A DNA stretch of 64,000 nt from Pseudomonas monsensis (GCF_014268495.2 NZ_CP077087.1:541001-605000); one strand, 5' to 3'; positions 35,076 through 43,609 are shown, counted from the first letter of the stretch. Made by a program: numbers and translations. Notes: generated from the letters alone by a model not told the origin.

Positions 35076-35288
35076 ATGAACGCCGAAGTGAACGTAGTCA
35101 GCGAGCGGACTTTGCATCCCATGGCCGTAAACAGCGAATCGCTCCAGATTGTCGCGCACTGGTTGAAATCCAATGGAACGCGTCAGATCAGGGAACCTGA
35201 TCCGCGCCGGATGATGATCGAGCGTTACCCTGCTGGTCTGTTCAGCGAGGCCGAGCTGGATGCGTTGTGGGCTGTACTGGAAGGATAA
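35076..35288 (+). CDS. Small protein of unknown function
   Basis: 70 residues from the ATG at 35076 (MNAEVNVVSERTLHPMAVNS). No signal peptide, membrane segment or cysteine. Two helices are likely (SESLQIVAHWLKSNG and SEAELDALWAVLEG). It has its own terminator and about 140 bases of leader after the aguA terminator, so it is probably an independent transcript. I do not recognise a family. Confidence 0.65.
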   Translation: MNAEVNVVSERTLHPMAVNSESLQIVAHWLKSNGTRQIREPDPRRMMIERYPAGLFSEAELDALWAVLEG

Positions 35289-35309
35289 GAAAAACAACAG
35301 GGATTGGTA

Positions 35310-35339
35310 AAAGCGCTGCCGGGATGGCAGCGCTTTTTT
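35310..35339 (+). terminator. Intrinsic terminator of the 70-residue gene
   Basis: AAAGCGCTGCC pairs with GGCAGCGCTTT, followed by a T run. Confidence 0.9.
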
Positions 35340-35390
35340 ATGCACGATACAAAAATATTGTCGGAGTGAGCCTGCAGGTGTTGCGTTGAA

Positions 35391-37493
35391 TCAGAAGGAA
35401 TACGTGCCGGTCATCACGACGCTGCGCGGTGCACCAGGCTGGATCTGATACTGGCTGGTCGCCGAATCGTAATACTCGCGATCGGTGATGTTGTTCAACG
35501 CCGCACGTACATCCCAATCCTTGAAGCGATAACCGGCCAAGGCATCCCAGCGGCCGTAACCCGGCAGCACCGTGGTGTTGGCATTGTCGGCGTAGCGCTG
35601 GCCGACCAGGGTCAGACCGGTTTCACCGTACCAGCCCATTTCCGGCTTCCAGGTCAGGAACAGGCTGGCGTTGTGTTTGGCAACGTTGTTGATGCGCTTG
35701 CCCTCAAGGCCGTTGTTGTCCTTCTCGATCTTCGCGTCCTGCATACCGACGCCGCCGCGCATGTACCAGTGGCCGACGATGTTGCCGGTGGCGGTCAACT
35801 CGATACCCCGTGAACGCTGAACGCCGGTCATGATGGTCAGGGTCGGATCGTTCGGATCCGTCGTACGGCGGTTGTAGAGCTCCAGGTCATAGATCGCCAG
35901 CGTGGTACTGAGGCGATCATCGAGCCAGTCACTCTTCACGCCGATCTCTTTCTGTCTGGTCAACTCCGGGCTCAGGTCATTGCTGTTGCCGGCCGCGCCC
36001 GGGGTGATGCCGATCAGACCACCGCCCACCGGCGAGAAGGTCTTGGACCAGGACGCGTAGAAGGAGTGATTCTGCAACGGCGTCCAGACCAGGCCCACGC
36101 GCGGGCTGGTGCTGTGGCTGTCACGGTCTTCGGAAATGTTGCGCAGCTTATTGGTCGACTCGATATCGAAAGTGTCGTAGCGCAAGCCGGCGAGCAGTTG
36201 CCATTGATCGTTGAGACGCAGTTGATCCTGCACGTACACCGCGCGGCTTTCGACCTCGGTGTGGCTGTCGCTGGACACCTGCATGCGCCCGGTGTGGCGC
36301 AGATTGCGGTCGGGGTTGTTCAGGTCGAGTGCCGGCACTGCGGAACTGCCGGGGCCGGACGTAGCGGCGTTATACAGCGTCGGATCGCGACGCTGGCTGC
36401 CGATCTCGATCCCGGTCAGCAGGCGATGCTCGAGCCCGAACGTATCGAATCCACCTTCCAGTTCGACGTTGTTATAGACATTGCGGGTGGTCAGGTCCTG
36501 CTGCCAGTGCTGGCGCGTGACCTTGTTGGTTTTCTTGTCGAAACCGGTGAGGTAGGTGTTGTCGAAATCGCTGTCGAGCTTGAACACGCCGAGGGTCTGG
36601 CGCAGTTGCCAGTCGTCGTTGATTGCGTAGGTGAGTTTTGAGCGCAGCGATTGGGACTTGTCGTCGATGAAGTCGTGGCCGTTGCCGTAAGTCGTGTCGC
36701 GACCGACATCGGCCGGGCGGCCGTTGATGCCGGGGATACCGCGATCCGGGGTGCGGTTGTAGCGGCTGTATTCGTACTGCACCAGCCAGTTCAGGTCGGG
36801 CGTCAGTTGCCAGCTCATCGACGGCGCGAACAGTTGGCGGTTGCCACTGACGTCATCGCGGAAACTGTTTTCATCCATGTTGCCCATGTTCAGGCGCAGG
36901 CTGAGGTTTTCGCTGGGGTCGGCGCTGAGATCGGCGTACAGGCTGCGCAGGTCTTCACTGCCGAGCTGGGCCTCGAGGGTCGAGCGGCGGCCGAATTCCG
37001 GCATCTTGCTGACGCGGTTGACGATCCCGCCCTGACTGCCGCGGCCATACAGCACCGCGGCCGGGCCCTTGAGCACTTCGACGCGCTCGATGTTATGCAA
37101 ATCGCGTTTGTACTGGCTGTCGTCGCGGATGCCGTCCAGGTAGAAGTCGTTGCTGGCGTCGAAACCGCGAATGCGCAGGCTGTCGAAGCGCGTATCGGCG
37201 CTGCTGCTGACGTTGGGCATACCGCTCAAGGCGTCGCCGATGTCATTGGTGCCGTAGTTGGCGACGTTCGACGTCTTGATCGAATCAATGGCCTGCGGCA
37301 CGTAGCGCAGCGGGGTCGAGGTGCGAGTCGCGGTGCTGCTGATCTTCACGCGCGGGTCATCGGCCAGTGCTTCGGCGCTGATCGCGGTGGCGGGTAATTC
37401 GGTTGCCGCACAGGCGAAACCGCTGGACAGAAAGGCAGAAAGCCCAAGCGTGACGGGCGTAAAACGGAACGGGGCAGGCATTGAAAAGCGCAT
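35391..37493 (-). CDS. TonB-dependent siderophore receptor
   Basis: 700 residues. Signal peptide ends near FACAATE. The plug domain (about 50-160) has YVPQAIDSIKTSNVANYG, IRGFDASNDFYLDGIRDD and ERVEVLKGPAAVLYGRGSQG; the rest is a 22-strand barrel ending in the outer-membrane signature F (TGTYSF). There is no N-terminal signalling extension, so no sigma/anti-sigma pair is expected. The pattern is of the FhuA/Fiu-like siderophore-receptor family; the ligand is unknown. A Fur-box-like site lies 33 bases upstream of the start. Confidence 0.9.
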   Translation of the reverse strand: MRFSMPAPFRFTPVTLGLSAFLSSGFACAATELPATAISAEALADDPRVKISSTATRTSTPLRYVPQAIDSIKTSNVANYGTNDIGDALSGMPNVSSSADTRFDSLRIRGFDASNDFYLDGIRDDSQYKRDLHNIERVEVLKGPAAVLYGRGSQGGIVNRVSKMPEFGRRSTLEAQLGSEDLRSLYADLSADPSENLSLRLNMGNMDENSFRDDVSGNRQLFAPSMSWQLTPDLNWLVQYEYSRYNRTPDRGIPGINGRPADVGRDTTYGNGHDFIDDKSQSLRSKLTYAINDDWQLRQTLGVFKLDSDFDNTYLTGFDKKTNKVTRQHWQQDLTTRNVYNNVELEGGFDTFGLEHRLLTGIEIGSQRRDPTLYNAATSGPGSSAVPALDLNNPDRNLRHTGRMQVSSDSHTEVESRAVYVQDQLRLNDQWQLLAGLRYDTFDIESTNKLRNISEDRDSHSTSPRVGLVWTPLQNHSFYASWSKTFSPVGGGLIGITPGAAGNSNDLSPELTRQKEIGVKSDWLDDRLSTTLAIYDLELYNRRTTDPNDPTLTIMTGVQRSRGIELTATGNIVGHWYMRGGVGMQDAKIEKDNNGLEGKRINNVAKHNASLFLTWKPEMGWYGETGLTLVGQRYADNANTTVLPGYGRWDALAGYRFKDWDVRAALNNITDREYYDSATSQYQIQPGAPRSVVMTGTYSF

Positions 37494-37525
37494 CCGGAAG
37501 GGTGGAAGAATTCGAGTGCGCGAAT

Positions 37526-37544
37526 GGTAATGCTTTGCATTTGC
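37526..37544 (-). promoter_or_regulatory. Candidate Fur box for the TonB receptor
   Basis: On the reverse strand GCAAATGCAAAGCATTACC matches the 19-base Fur consensus at 13 positions and is centred on ATGCAAAGCAT. Its position before the receptor gene fits iron control. Confidence 0.5.
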
Positions 37545-37734
37545 TCTCGTTAATTATTCTTTATAAGTTCCCTTGTCTGATTGTTTCTATTTGTGTCTGC
37601 GTCGATACACGCGGAACGCTCGACCGATTCGACCGATTGGTGCAACAGACTGAAAGCCGTTCCGGCGTTTTTCCGCAACGTCCCGGGAATTAATCTGCCG
37701 GCATCGACTTTTTCTGATTTAGCGGAGCTTACCG

Positions 37735-38403
37735 ATGATCCTTCACTACATTTACGACCCCTTATGCGGCTGGTGCTACGGCGCCAAGCCTCTGGTGCAA
37801 GCGGCGCAGCAGGTGCTGCCAGTGATGGCCCATGCGGGCGGCATGATGAGCGGCGCCAACCGCCAGAACGTTTCGCCGCAGTTGCGCAATTACGTGATGC
37901 CCCATGACCGGCGCATCGCCGAATACACCGGGCAGCCTTTCGGCGAGGCATATTTCGAAGGCTTGCTGCGCGATCACTCGGCCGTCTTCGATTCGACCCC
38001 GCCGATCGCTGCCGTGCTGGCGGCCGAGGCCATCGACGGACGCGGTCTGCAGATGCTTGGCCGCTTGCAGACTGCACACTATGTAGAGGGGCGGCGGATT
38101 GCCGATGCGTCGGTGCTTTCGGCGTTGGCGGTCGAGCTGGGTTACGACGCCGAAGACTTCCGCGCAGCATCAAAGTCCGTGGCCACCGAAGCCCATATAA
38201 AAGCCACGCGCCAGTTGCTCGCTCAGGTGGGCGGGCAGGGCTTTCCAACGTTTGCCCTGGAACAGGACGGCCAATTCACGTTGCTCGACATTAGTCCCTG
38301 GTTGGGCAAGCCGCAGGCGTTTGCCGAATGGTTGGGGCAGGCGGTCGCGGTCGATGGCACGGGCGAGTCCTCGTTGTCCTGCGGCCTCGACGGTTGCGCC
38401 TGA
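37735..38403 (+). CDS. DsbA-family (FrnE-like) thiol oxidoreductase
   Basis: 222 residues with the active-site CGWC at 11-14 (YIYDPLCGWCYGAKP) and the cis-proline region GGQGFPTFAL. No signal peptide, so it is cytoplasmic, unlike DsbA itself; this is the FrnE/2-hydroxychromene-isomerase-like group. A second cysteine pair ends the protein (SCGLDGCA). It is divergent from the TonB receptor gene. Role unknown, perhaps thiol stress or a polyketide/redox function. Confidence 0.82.
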   Translation: MILHYIYDPLCGWCYGAKPLVQAAQQVLPVMAHAGGMMSGANRQNVSPQLRNYVMPHDRRIAEYTGQPFGEAYFEGLLRDHSAVFDSTPPIAAVLAAEAIDGRGLQMLGRLQTAHYVEGRRIADASVLSALAVELGYDAEDFRAASKSVATEAHIKATRQLLAQVGGQGFPTFALEQDGQFTLLDISPWLGKPQAFAEWLGQAVAVDGTGESSLSCGLDGCA

Positions 38404-38701
38404 TCGAGTATTGATTCACTGGCTGGCTGCGTTTCCGTGCAAGGACTCAGCGCAAAATTTACGTTTTTTAGACGTTTTCTGCCTATTTAAAGACGATTCT
38501 TGAAATTGACACATTGTTCAGGGCGCGGCTACGATTCGGCCCCAACGCCTGTGGCCAACCGCCATGACTCAAAATAAGGAGCAGGCCCGCCATGACTTGG
38601 TTGTGGGCGGGTCTTTTTGTTTCGGGGTGAATACAAGAGTGCAAAAGCGCCGTTTCAGCCGTTCGACACAGCGCGTTTCAACCCGTAATAAGGAAAACAA
38701 A
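38404..38701 (+). promoter_or_regulatory. Porin promoter and leader region
   Basis: TTGACA at 38506-38511 and TACGAT at 38530-38535 (18-base spacing) form a good sigma-70 promoter. About 50 bases later a terminator-like hairpin stands within the leader, and the porin ATG follows at 38702. The stretch 38404-38505 shows nothing. Confidence 0.6.
38583..38618 (+). terminator. Hairpin and T run in the porin leader (attenuator candidate)
   Basis: AGGCCCGCC (38583-38591) pairs with GGCGGGTCT (38606-38614), nine pairs with one G-U, then a run of five T. It lies downstream of the likely promoter and 84 bases before the porin gene. Confidence 0.55.
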
Positions 38702-39988
38702 ATGTTGAACAAGCGGATCAGTCTGATCGCACTGGGGATGTTGAGTGCTACACAGGCCATGGCTAACGACCAGGCCGAGTCCAAGGGTTTTGTGGAAGAC
38801 AGCAGCCTGAAAGTGCTGCTGCGCAATGCCTACATCAATCGTGATTACAAAGACGGTAACAAAGACAAGGCCGAATGGGGTCAAGCGGCCATCGGCACGT
38901 TCTCGTCCGGTTTCACCCAAGGCACCGTTGGTGTGGGTGTTGACGCGTTCGGTCTGTACGCACTGCGTCTGGACGGTGGCAAGGGCCGCAGCGGCGCCGG
39001 TGGCATCGACTTCTTCAAGCAAGACAACAGCGGCAACCCGGCTGACGATCTGGCCAAGGGCGGCGCTGCGGTGAAGTTCCGTTTCTCCAATACCGTGCTG
39101 ACCTACGGTGACCAGATGCCGGCCCTGCCGGTGCTGAACTACGACAATTCGCGTCTGCTGCCGGAAAGCTACACCGGGACCCTGATCACTTCCAAAGAGA
39201 TCAAAGGCCTGGAACTGAACGCCGGTCGTTTCACCGCTGAATCGCGCAAGAGCGATGAAGGCCGTGACAGCGGTGGCCTGAAGTCGATCAACGTGTTGGG
39301 CGGTAGCTACCAGTTCACCGAGCAGTTCAAGGCGGCGCTGTACGCGTCCGACGTCGAAGACGTGCTGAAGAAGCAATACGTGAACGCCAACTACGTGTTC
39401 CCGATCGACAAGGATCAGTCGCTGACCCTGGACTTCAACGGCTATCGCACCAAGCTGGACGATTCCTACGTCCGCGAAAGTGGCGCTACCGGGGACGACA
39501 ACAAGATCTGGAGCCTGGCAGCCACTTTCGCCACCGGTCCGCACTCGTTCACCGTGGCCCACCAGCGCTCCACCGGCGACAGCAACCTGGGCTACGCCTA
39601 CGGCGGCTACCAGAAAGATCAAAATCGTGTTGGTGACGGTGGCAACACCATCTACCTGGCCAACTCCTACTGGTCCGACTTCAACGCTGAAGACGAACGC
39701 AGCTGGCAACTGGGCTACGGCCTGGACTTCGGCGCATTCGGCGTACCGGGTCTGAGCTACAACTTCGCTTACGTGCGTGGCGACAACATCACCACTTCCA
39801 CCAGCGAAGGCGGCACCGAGCGCGAAATCTTCAACCAGTTCAAGTACGTCGTGCAAAGCGGTCCGGCCAAAGACCTGAGTGTGAAGTTGCGCAGCTCGAT
39901 CCTGCGTGTGTCGCAGAAGTCCAGCGAATACAACGTTGGCGGCAACGAGGTGCGTGTGTTCGTGGACTACCCGATCAACATCTTCTGA
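38702..39988 (+). CDS. OprD-family outer-membrane porin
   Basis: 428 residues from the ATG at 38702 with AAGGA ahead; a longer frame from 38564 runs through the leader. Signal peptide MLNKRISLIALGMLSATQAMA. Mature protein begins DQAESKGFVEDSSLKVLLRN, the usual OprD-family start with RNAYINRD, and ends in a strand with terminal F (VDYPINIF). Such 18-strand porins take up amino acids, small peptides or aromatic acids. In P. aeruginosa oprE lies beside aguAB, which fits this position; the substrate is not determined. Confidence 0.9.
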   Translation: MLNKRISLIALGMLSATQAMANDQAESKGFVEDSSLKVLLRNAYINRDYKDGNKDKAEWGQAAIGTFSSGFTQGTVGVGVDAFGLYALRLDGGKGRSGAGGIDFFKQDNSGNPADDLAKGGAAVKFRFSNTVLTYGDQMPALPVLNYDNSRLLPESYTGTLITSKEIKGLELNAGRFTAESRKSDEGRDSGGLKSINVLGGSYQFTEQFKAALYASDVEDVLKKQYVNANYVFPIDKDQSLTLDFNGYRTKLDDSYVRESGATGDDNKIWSLAATFATGPHSFTVAHQRSTGDSNLGYAYGGYQKDQNRVGDGGNTIYLANSYWSDFNAEDERSWQLGYGLDFGAFGVPGLSYNFAYVRGDNITTSTSEGGTEREIFNQFKYVVQSGPAKDLSVKLRSSILRVSQKSSEYNVGGNEVRVFVDYPINIF

Positions 39989-40015
39989 TGTTCGCTACGG
40001 TGTAACACACATGAG

Positions 40016-40042
40016 AAAAACCCCGACTGGCTCGGGGTTTTT
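40016..40042 (+). terminator. Intrinsic terminator of the porin gene
   Basis: AAAAACCCCGA pairs with TCGGGGTTTTT and is followed by further T. Confidence 0.9.
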
Positions 40043-40168
40043 TTTGAGCGGTTTTTCGCTGAAAAGCAGGAAAAACCCGTGTTTTTGTCATGTAAAAGTT
40101 GTTTTTAAGTCGCTTCAAACGCCGTTTCAATCAGCGCTTTAAATGCCTGAAATTCTTTCTCATGGACG

Positions 40169-40217
40169 CAAAATCTCCACCTAATAGATTAGGCCGCTCA
40201 ATGCAGCGGAGATTTTG
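40169..40217 (+). promoter_or_regulatory. Structured leader covering the dioxygenase ribosome binding site
   Basis: CAAAATCTCC (40169-40178) and GGAGATTTTG (40208-40217) are perfect 10-base complements; the right arm contains the GGAG ribosome binding site of the gene at 40221. Inside lie CCTAAT-AG-ATTAGG (40180-40193) and CCGCT/AGCGG (40194-40198 and 40205-40209). The whole can fold as a branched structure. Could be a translational switch or a protein operator. Confidence 0.55.
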
Positions 40218-40220
40218 GTA

Positions 40221-40967
40221 ATGATCGTTTTGAACAGAGAAGTGGGCGAATCGCTACGGCGCGACAAATATGTCAACGTCCAGGGTGGTGACTTCAATCT
40301 CTACGGTCATTTCGCCGACTTCGTCAGACTGACCAAAAGTTGGGAAAACATGGAGCCTGACAGTTACTACGGTCAGGCCGAAGCCGGCATGCGTTACCGT
40401 CGTTACAGCGACTTTGAGTACAACCCGAAAACCCGCGAGCTGAAGCAACTCGAGCATCGCGCCTACGTGCAGTCCAAAGAAAACAACGCTTACGTTGGCG
40501 GCGTGGTTCGCCACTTCCAGGACTTCTCCGATGAAGTAATCACTTCGCCGGTGATGCGCAGCCTGATCGACACCGATTTCGAAGTGTACAAAAGTGTGCT
40601 GCCGGAAGAGCTGCACGATGAAATCTGGCAATGCCAGATTCATCAGATCCGCATCGAAATCAAACCCGGCAAGCAACTTGAGATTACGCCGGAAGGGATT
40701 CACTGCGACGGTTATCCGTTCAGCGGTGTGCACTTCTGGGGTCGCAACAATGTCGAGGGCGCGGAAAGTCGTTTGTACGACATCCATGAGAATCAATTGG
40801 CGTCGACGACCTACAAGGAAATTCTCGACACCACCTACTTCCTCGATCGCGACATGCGCCACTACGTCACGCCGGCCCGCAACACCCACACCCATGCCAT
40901 GGCGTACCGGCAGATTCTGGCGATCTCCTTCTCGCGGCCCGGGACCGCTTTCGACATTGTTCGCTAA
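40221..40967 (+). CDS. 2-oxoglutarate/Fe(II)-dependent dioxygenase (amino-acid hydroxylase family)
   Basis: 248 residues from the ATG at 40221. The iron-binding facial triad is visible as H161 and D163 in GIHCDGYPF and a distal histidine at 223 or 225 in NTHTHAMAYRQIL. This fits the PF10014 2OG-Fe dioxygenase family, which includes the Bacillus L-isoleucine 4-hydroxylase and the biofilm-linked BsmA proteins. It leads a run with an acetyltransferase and AzlC/AzlD, known exporters of branched-chain amino acids, so a hydroxylated aliphatic amino acid is a reasonable product. That is inference. Confidence 0.85.
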   Translation: MIVLNREVGESLRRDKYVNVQGGDFNLYGHFADFVRLTKSWENMEPDSYYGQAEAGMRYRRYSDFEYNPKTRELKQLEHRAYVQSKENNAYVGGVVRHFQDFSDEVITSPVMRSLIDTDFEVYKSVLPEELHDEIWQCQIHQIRIEIKPGKQLEITPEGIHCDGYPFSGVHFWGRNNVEGAESRLYDIHENQLASTTYKEILDTTYFLDRDMRHYVTPARNTHTHAMAYRQILAISFSRPGTAFDIVR

Positions 40968-41424
40968 TCAGATCACCCCAATCGACGGCGTCGAATGCTC
41001 GACGCCGGTGGTGCTGCGACGCGCCACGGCCAAGGATGCGCAGCGCATGGAGCGCTTCTTCCGCCAGTTCGACGAAGTGTCCTTTTGCGAATGGCAGGAC
41101 GCCAAGTGCTTGCGCGGCGTGTTGATCCAGAAAACCACCACGGCCTATCTGGCCTTCGACGTCGCCGGCGAAATCGTCGGGGCGGTGCTGGGCGGCATGC
41201 TCGGCAGTCGCGGCACAATCAACCATCTGGCCGTCAGCCCGCGCTACCGCAGTCAGGGTGTCGGTCAGCGTCTGGTTGAAGCGGCGTCTTCCGACATGAA
41301 GCGGGTCGGTGTGCTGCGGATGTTCCTGTTCGTCGATGATGCTAACCTCGCGGGCAAGCGATTCTGGGCTGCCCAGGGTTTTTGCGAACCTCACGGCGAG
41401 CGGACATTTGAGAGGGATCTATGA
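40957..41424 (+). CDS. GNAT-family N-acetyltransferase
   Basis: About 155 residues. The open frame runs far into the dioxygenase gene, so the start is uncertain; a TTG at 40957 overlapping the dioxygenase stop by 11 bases is the best choice. GNAT motif A is INHLAVSPRYRSQGVGQRLVEAA, with the acetyl-CoA loop R/Q-x-x-G-x-G/A, and FLFVDDANLAGKRFWAAQGF is motif B. It overlaps azlC by four bases. It may acetylate the amino acid made or exported by the neighbours. Confidence 0.8.
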   Translation: MFANQITPIDGVECSTPVVLRRATAKDAQRMERFFRQFDEVSFCEWQDAKCLRGVLIQKTTTAYLAFDVAGEIVGAVLGGMLGSRGTINHLAVSPRYRSQGVGQRLVEAASSDMKRVGVLRMFLFVDDANLAGKRFWAAQGFCEPHGERTFERDL

Positions 41425-42137
41425 ATGAAACGTCCGGCAGTGCGCCGCTGATGGTCACCCCTCAGCCGTCGCGCACGTTTGCCGAAGCCAGCCCCGTGGT
41501 TGCCGGATACTTCACGGTGTCGTTCGTGTTCGGACTGATGGCCGTCAACGCCGGCCTGCCGATGTGGCTGCCGGTGGCGATGTGCTTGTTCGTCTACGCC
41601 GGTGCTTCGCAATTCGCGGCGCTGGCACTGATCTCCAGCGGCGCCTCGCTGACCACCATTGTGCTGACCACCTTCCTGATCAACGCGCGACACATGCTGA
41701 TGTCGGTTTACATGGCCAAGGCCCTGCGCGCCCTCGGTTTGAGCCGCATGGAGCGCTGGGCTTACGCCGGTGGCCTCACTGACGAGTCTTTTGCGTTTCA
41801 CAGCGTCAAACTCGGCACTGGCGCGCCGGTCAACATCCGTTACCTGATCGGCTTCAATCTGTTCTGCCACACCTCGTGGGTGCTGGGTGGGCTGTTGGGG
41901 GCGGTGTGTGCGCAATATGCGTCGCACCTGATCAAATACCAGCTCGACTACGCACTGACCGCGATGATGCTCTACGTGCTGGTGTCGCTGTGCAACACCC
42001 GCAACAAACTCATCGCCGCCGCGGCTGCCGTCGTCTGCATGGGCGCGCTGAGCCTGGTCGGCAGCTCGCCGTTCAATGTGTTTATCGCCACGTTTGTGGG
42101 CTGCGGAGTCGGTGTATGCCTGACCAAACGTTCCTGA
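41421..42137 (+). CDS. azlC: AzlC, branched-chain amino-acid exporter large subunit
   Basis: 238 residues, with about six or seven membrane segments (SFVFGLMAVNAGLPMWLPVA; ALALISSGASLTTIVLTTF) and the family motif INARHMLMSVYMAKAL. AzlC with AzlD exports branched-chain amino acids in Bacillus (and BrnFE in Corynebacterium). ATG overlaps the stop of the acetyltransferase gene, and azlD overlaps its end by 22 bases, so the four genes are tightly coupled. Confidence 0.9.
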   Translation: MNETSGSAPLMVTPQPSRTFAEASPVVAGYFTVSFVFGLMAVNAGLPMWLPVAMCLFVYAGASQFAALALISSGASLTTIVLTTFLINARHMLMSVYMAKALRALGLSRMERWAYAGGLTDESFAFHSVKLGTGAPVNIRYLIGFNLFCHTSWVLGGLLGAVCAQYASHLIKYQLDYALTAMMLYVLVSLCNTRNKLIAAAAAVVCMGALSLVGSSPFNVFIATFVGCGVGVCLTKRS

Positions 42138-42433
42138 TTCTGGTGGTCGCGCTGATGATGGCCGTGACCTTTCTGCCGCGCGCCTTGCCGCTGCAAGTCA
42201 ACACCGAGCACTGGCCACCCTTCGTGGCGCGGGCGCTGGAATACTTGCCGGTGGCGATCGTCGCTGCGATCAGCCTGACACCCCTGTTGATCAAGGATCA
42301 GCACATACAACTCGATCGCCCGGAATTTTATGCCGCGATTCCGACGCTGTTATGTGCGTATTTCAGCAAAAACCTCTTTCTCAGTGTGGCGGTTGGGACG
42401 GCTGCGTACATTGCGCTCGGCTCGTTCATGTAG
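42116..42433 (+). CDS. azlD: AzlD, branched-chain amino-acid exporter small subunit
   Basis: 105 residues, four membrane segments (FLILVVALMMAVTFLPRAL; YLPVAIVAAISLTPLLI). Starts within the end of azlC at the ATG 42116. Partner of AzlC in the export complex. Its last 84 bases overlap the 3' end of the LysR gene on the other strand, so transcripts of the two genes are complementary at their ends. Confidence 0.9.
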   Translation: MPDQTFLILVVALMMAVTFLPRALPLQVNTEHWPPFVARALEYLPVAIVAAISLTPLLIKDQHIQLDRPEFYAAIPTLLCAYFSKNLFLSVAVGTAAYIALGSFM

Positions 42434-43276
42434 CGGCAGATCGACGACATCGTTGAGTGCCTGGCTCGACAACTCCGGATTGTTCACCGCCAGGCGCACT
42501 TCGAGGAAATCCTCGAACCCGGGGAAAATCGTCAGGCCGTTCTTTTGCGCGGCTTCGCGCGAGACCATGCCGACCGCATCCATTTGCGTGATCAGCGACA
42601 ACGTCAGGGTTTCGCTGCACGAATAGACCATGCGCTGGCCGTTTTCGTGATTGCCCAGACCGGCGTCGAGAAAACGCAAAAAACTGTGGGAATACGGACA
42701 ATCCTCCGCGGGACGCACCTGAAACTTGTTGCCCAGTAACGTCAGTGGATCGTTTTCCTGGCCGCAATGCGCACCGACCACCTGCACCTGCACATCCGGC
42801 AGGACGATGCTCGGCAACCCCGGGCGCTGCGGGCCGATCAACACCGCCAGATCGAAGTCCTCATTCTTCAGCTTGCTGAGGTTTTCCATCGACTCGGCGT
42901 AGCTGAATTCCATCTGGTAATCGGGAAATACTTCGATCAGGCGTCCGATCATGCGCCGGTTGAAGTCAGCCGATAACGTGTTGTTCAACGCGACCTTCAA
43001 GGGGCGCTGGCCTGGCACCTTGAGTGCCTCGACTTTTTCTTCCATCTGTCGCGTGGCGATCAGCACTCTGTCCATATACGGCGTGAGCTCGGTGCCTTGC
43101 GGCGTCAGCGTCAGACCTTTGTTGGAACGTCGAAACAAGCGGAAACCGAACTGCTCTTCGACCTTGTTCAACTGCGCGGCCAACGCCTGCACAGTCAGGC
43201 ACGAATGCTCGGCTGCGGCCGACAAGGAGCCGGTCTGCACGATGCGCATGAGGTTGCGTAAGGTTCTGCTATCCAT
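42350..43276 (-). CDS. LysR-family transcriptional regulator
   Basis: 308 residues. Helix-turn-helix at the N terminus (MRIVQTGSLSAAAEHSCLTV, QALAAQLNKVEEQFGFRLFR) and an effector-binding domain. The C-terminal tail (RAERNVRSRPNRHTEKEVFA) runs into the azlD coding sequence on the other strand. It faces the dioxygenase-azlCD run tail to tail, so regulation of that run is possible but not suggested by promoter geometry. Confidence 0.87.
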   Translation of the reverse strand: MDSRTLRNLMRIVQTGSLSAAAEHSCLTVQALAAQLNKVEEQFGFRLFRRSNKGLTLTPQGTELTPYMDRVLIATRQMEEKVEALKVPGQRPLKVALNNTLSADFNRRMIGRLIEVFPDYQMEFSYAESMENLSKLKNEDFDLAVLIGPQRPGLPSIVLPDVQVQVVGAHCGQENDPLTLLGNKFQVRPAEDCPYSHSFLRFLDAGLGNHENGQRMVYSCSETLTLSLITQMDAVGMVSREAAQKNGLTIFPGFEDFLEVRLAVNNPELSSQALNDVVDLPLHERAERNVRSRPNRHTEKEVFAEIRT

Positions 43277-43609
43277 GGGTAATGCCCTCTGAAGTGGGCT
43301 GGGTATTGTTGTTTACGAGACTGCCGATCCGGCGCCATATGCCGGCTATATTCCTGTACCTGAGCATAGTTGTCGCGGATTTAGTAGCGAATTGATGTCC
43401 CTGCCGATGGCTGGAAGCTGACACAGGATCGGGATTTTTGGTGACATGGGGGTGATGAAGGTCAAAAAATACTGACTTGAAATAACAATTCTTGGCTTTT
43501 CCCGGGATGTGATCAAAGGAACGAATTGATTCATTTACGGATTAAAAGAAAACAAACATCCGTATCTGTACTAGGCTTGAAGGCATGTCACTCAGCAATG
43601 GAGGCGGCC
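43277..43609. promoter_or_regulatory. Divergent region between LysR gene and toxin-antitoxin pair
   Basis: No gene seen. Near the antitoxin start TACGGAT (43536-43542) and ATCCGTA (43558-43564) form a perfect 7-base inverted repeat with a 15-base spacer in AT-rich DNA; this is a plausible operator for antitoxin autoregulation. The middle of the region shows nothing clear. Confidence 0.4.
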
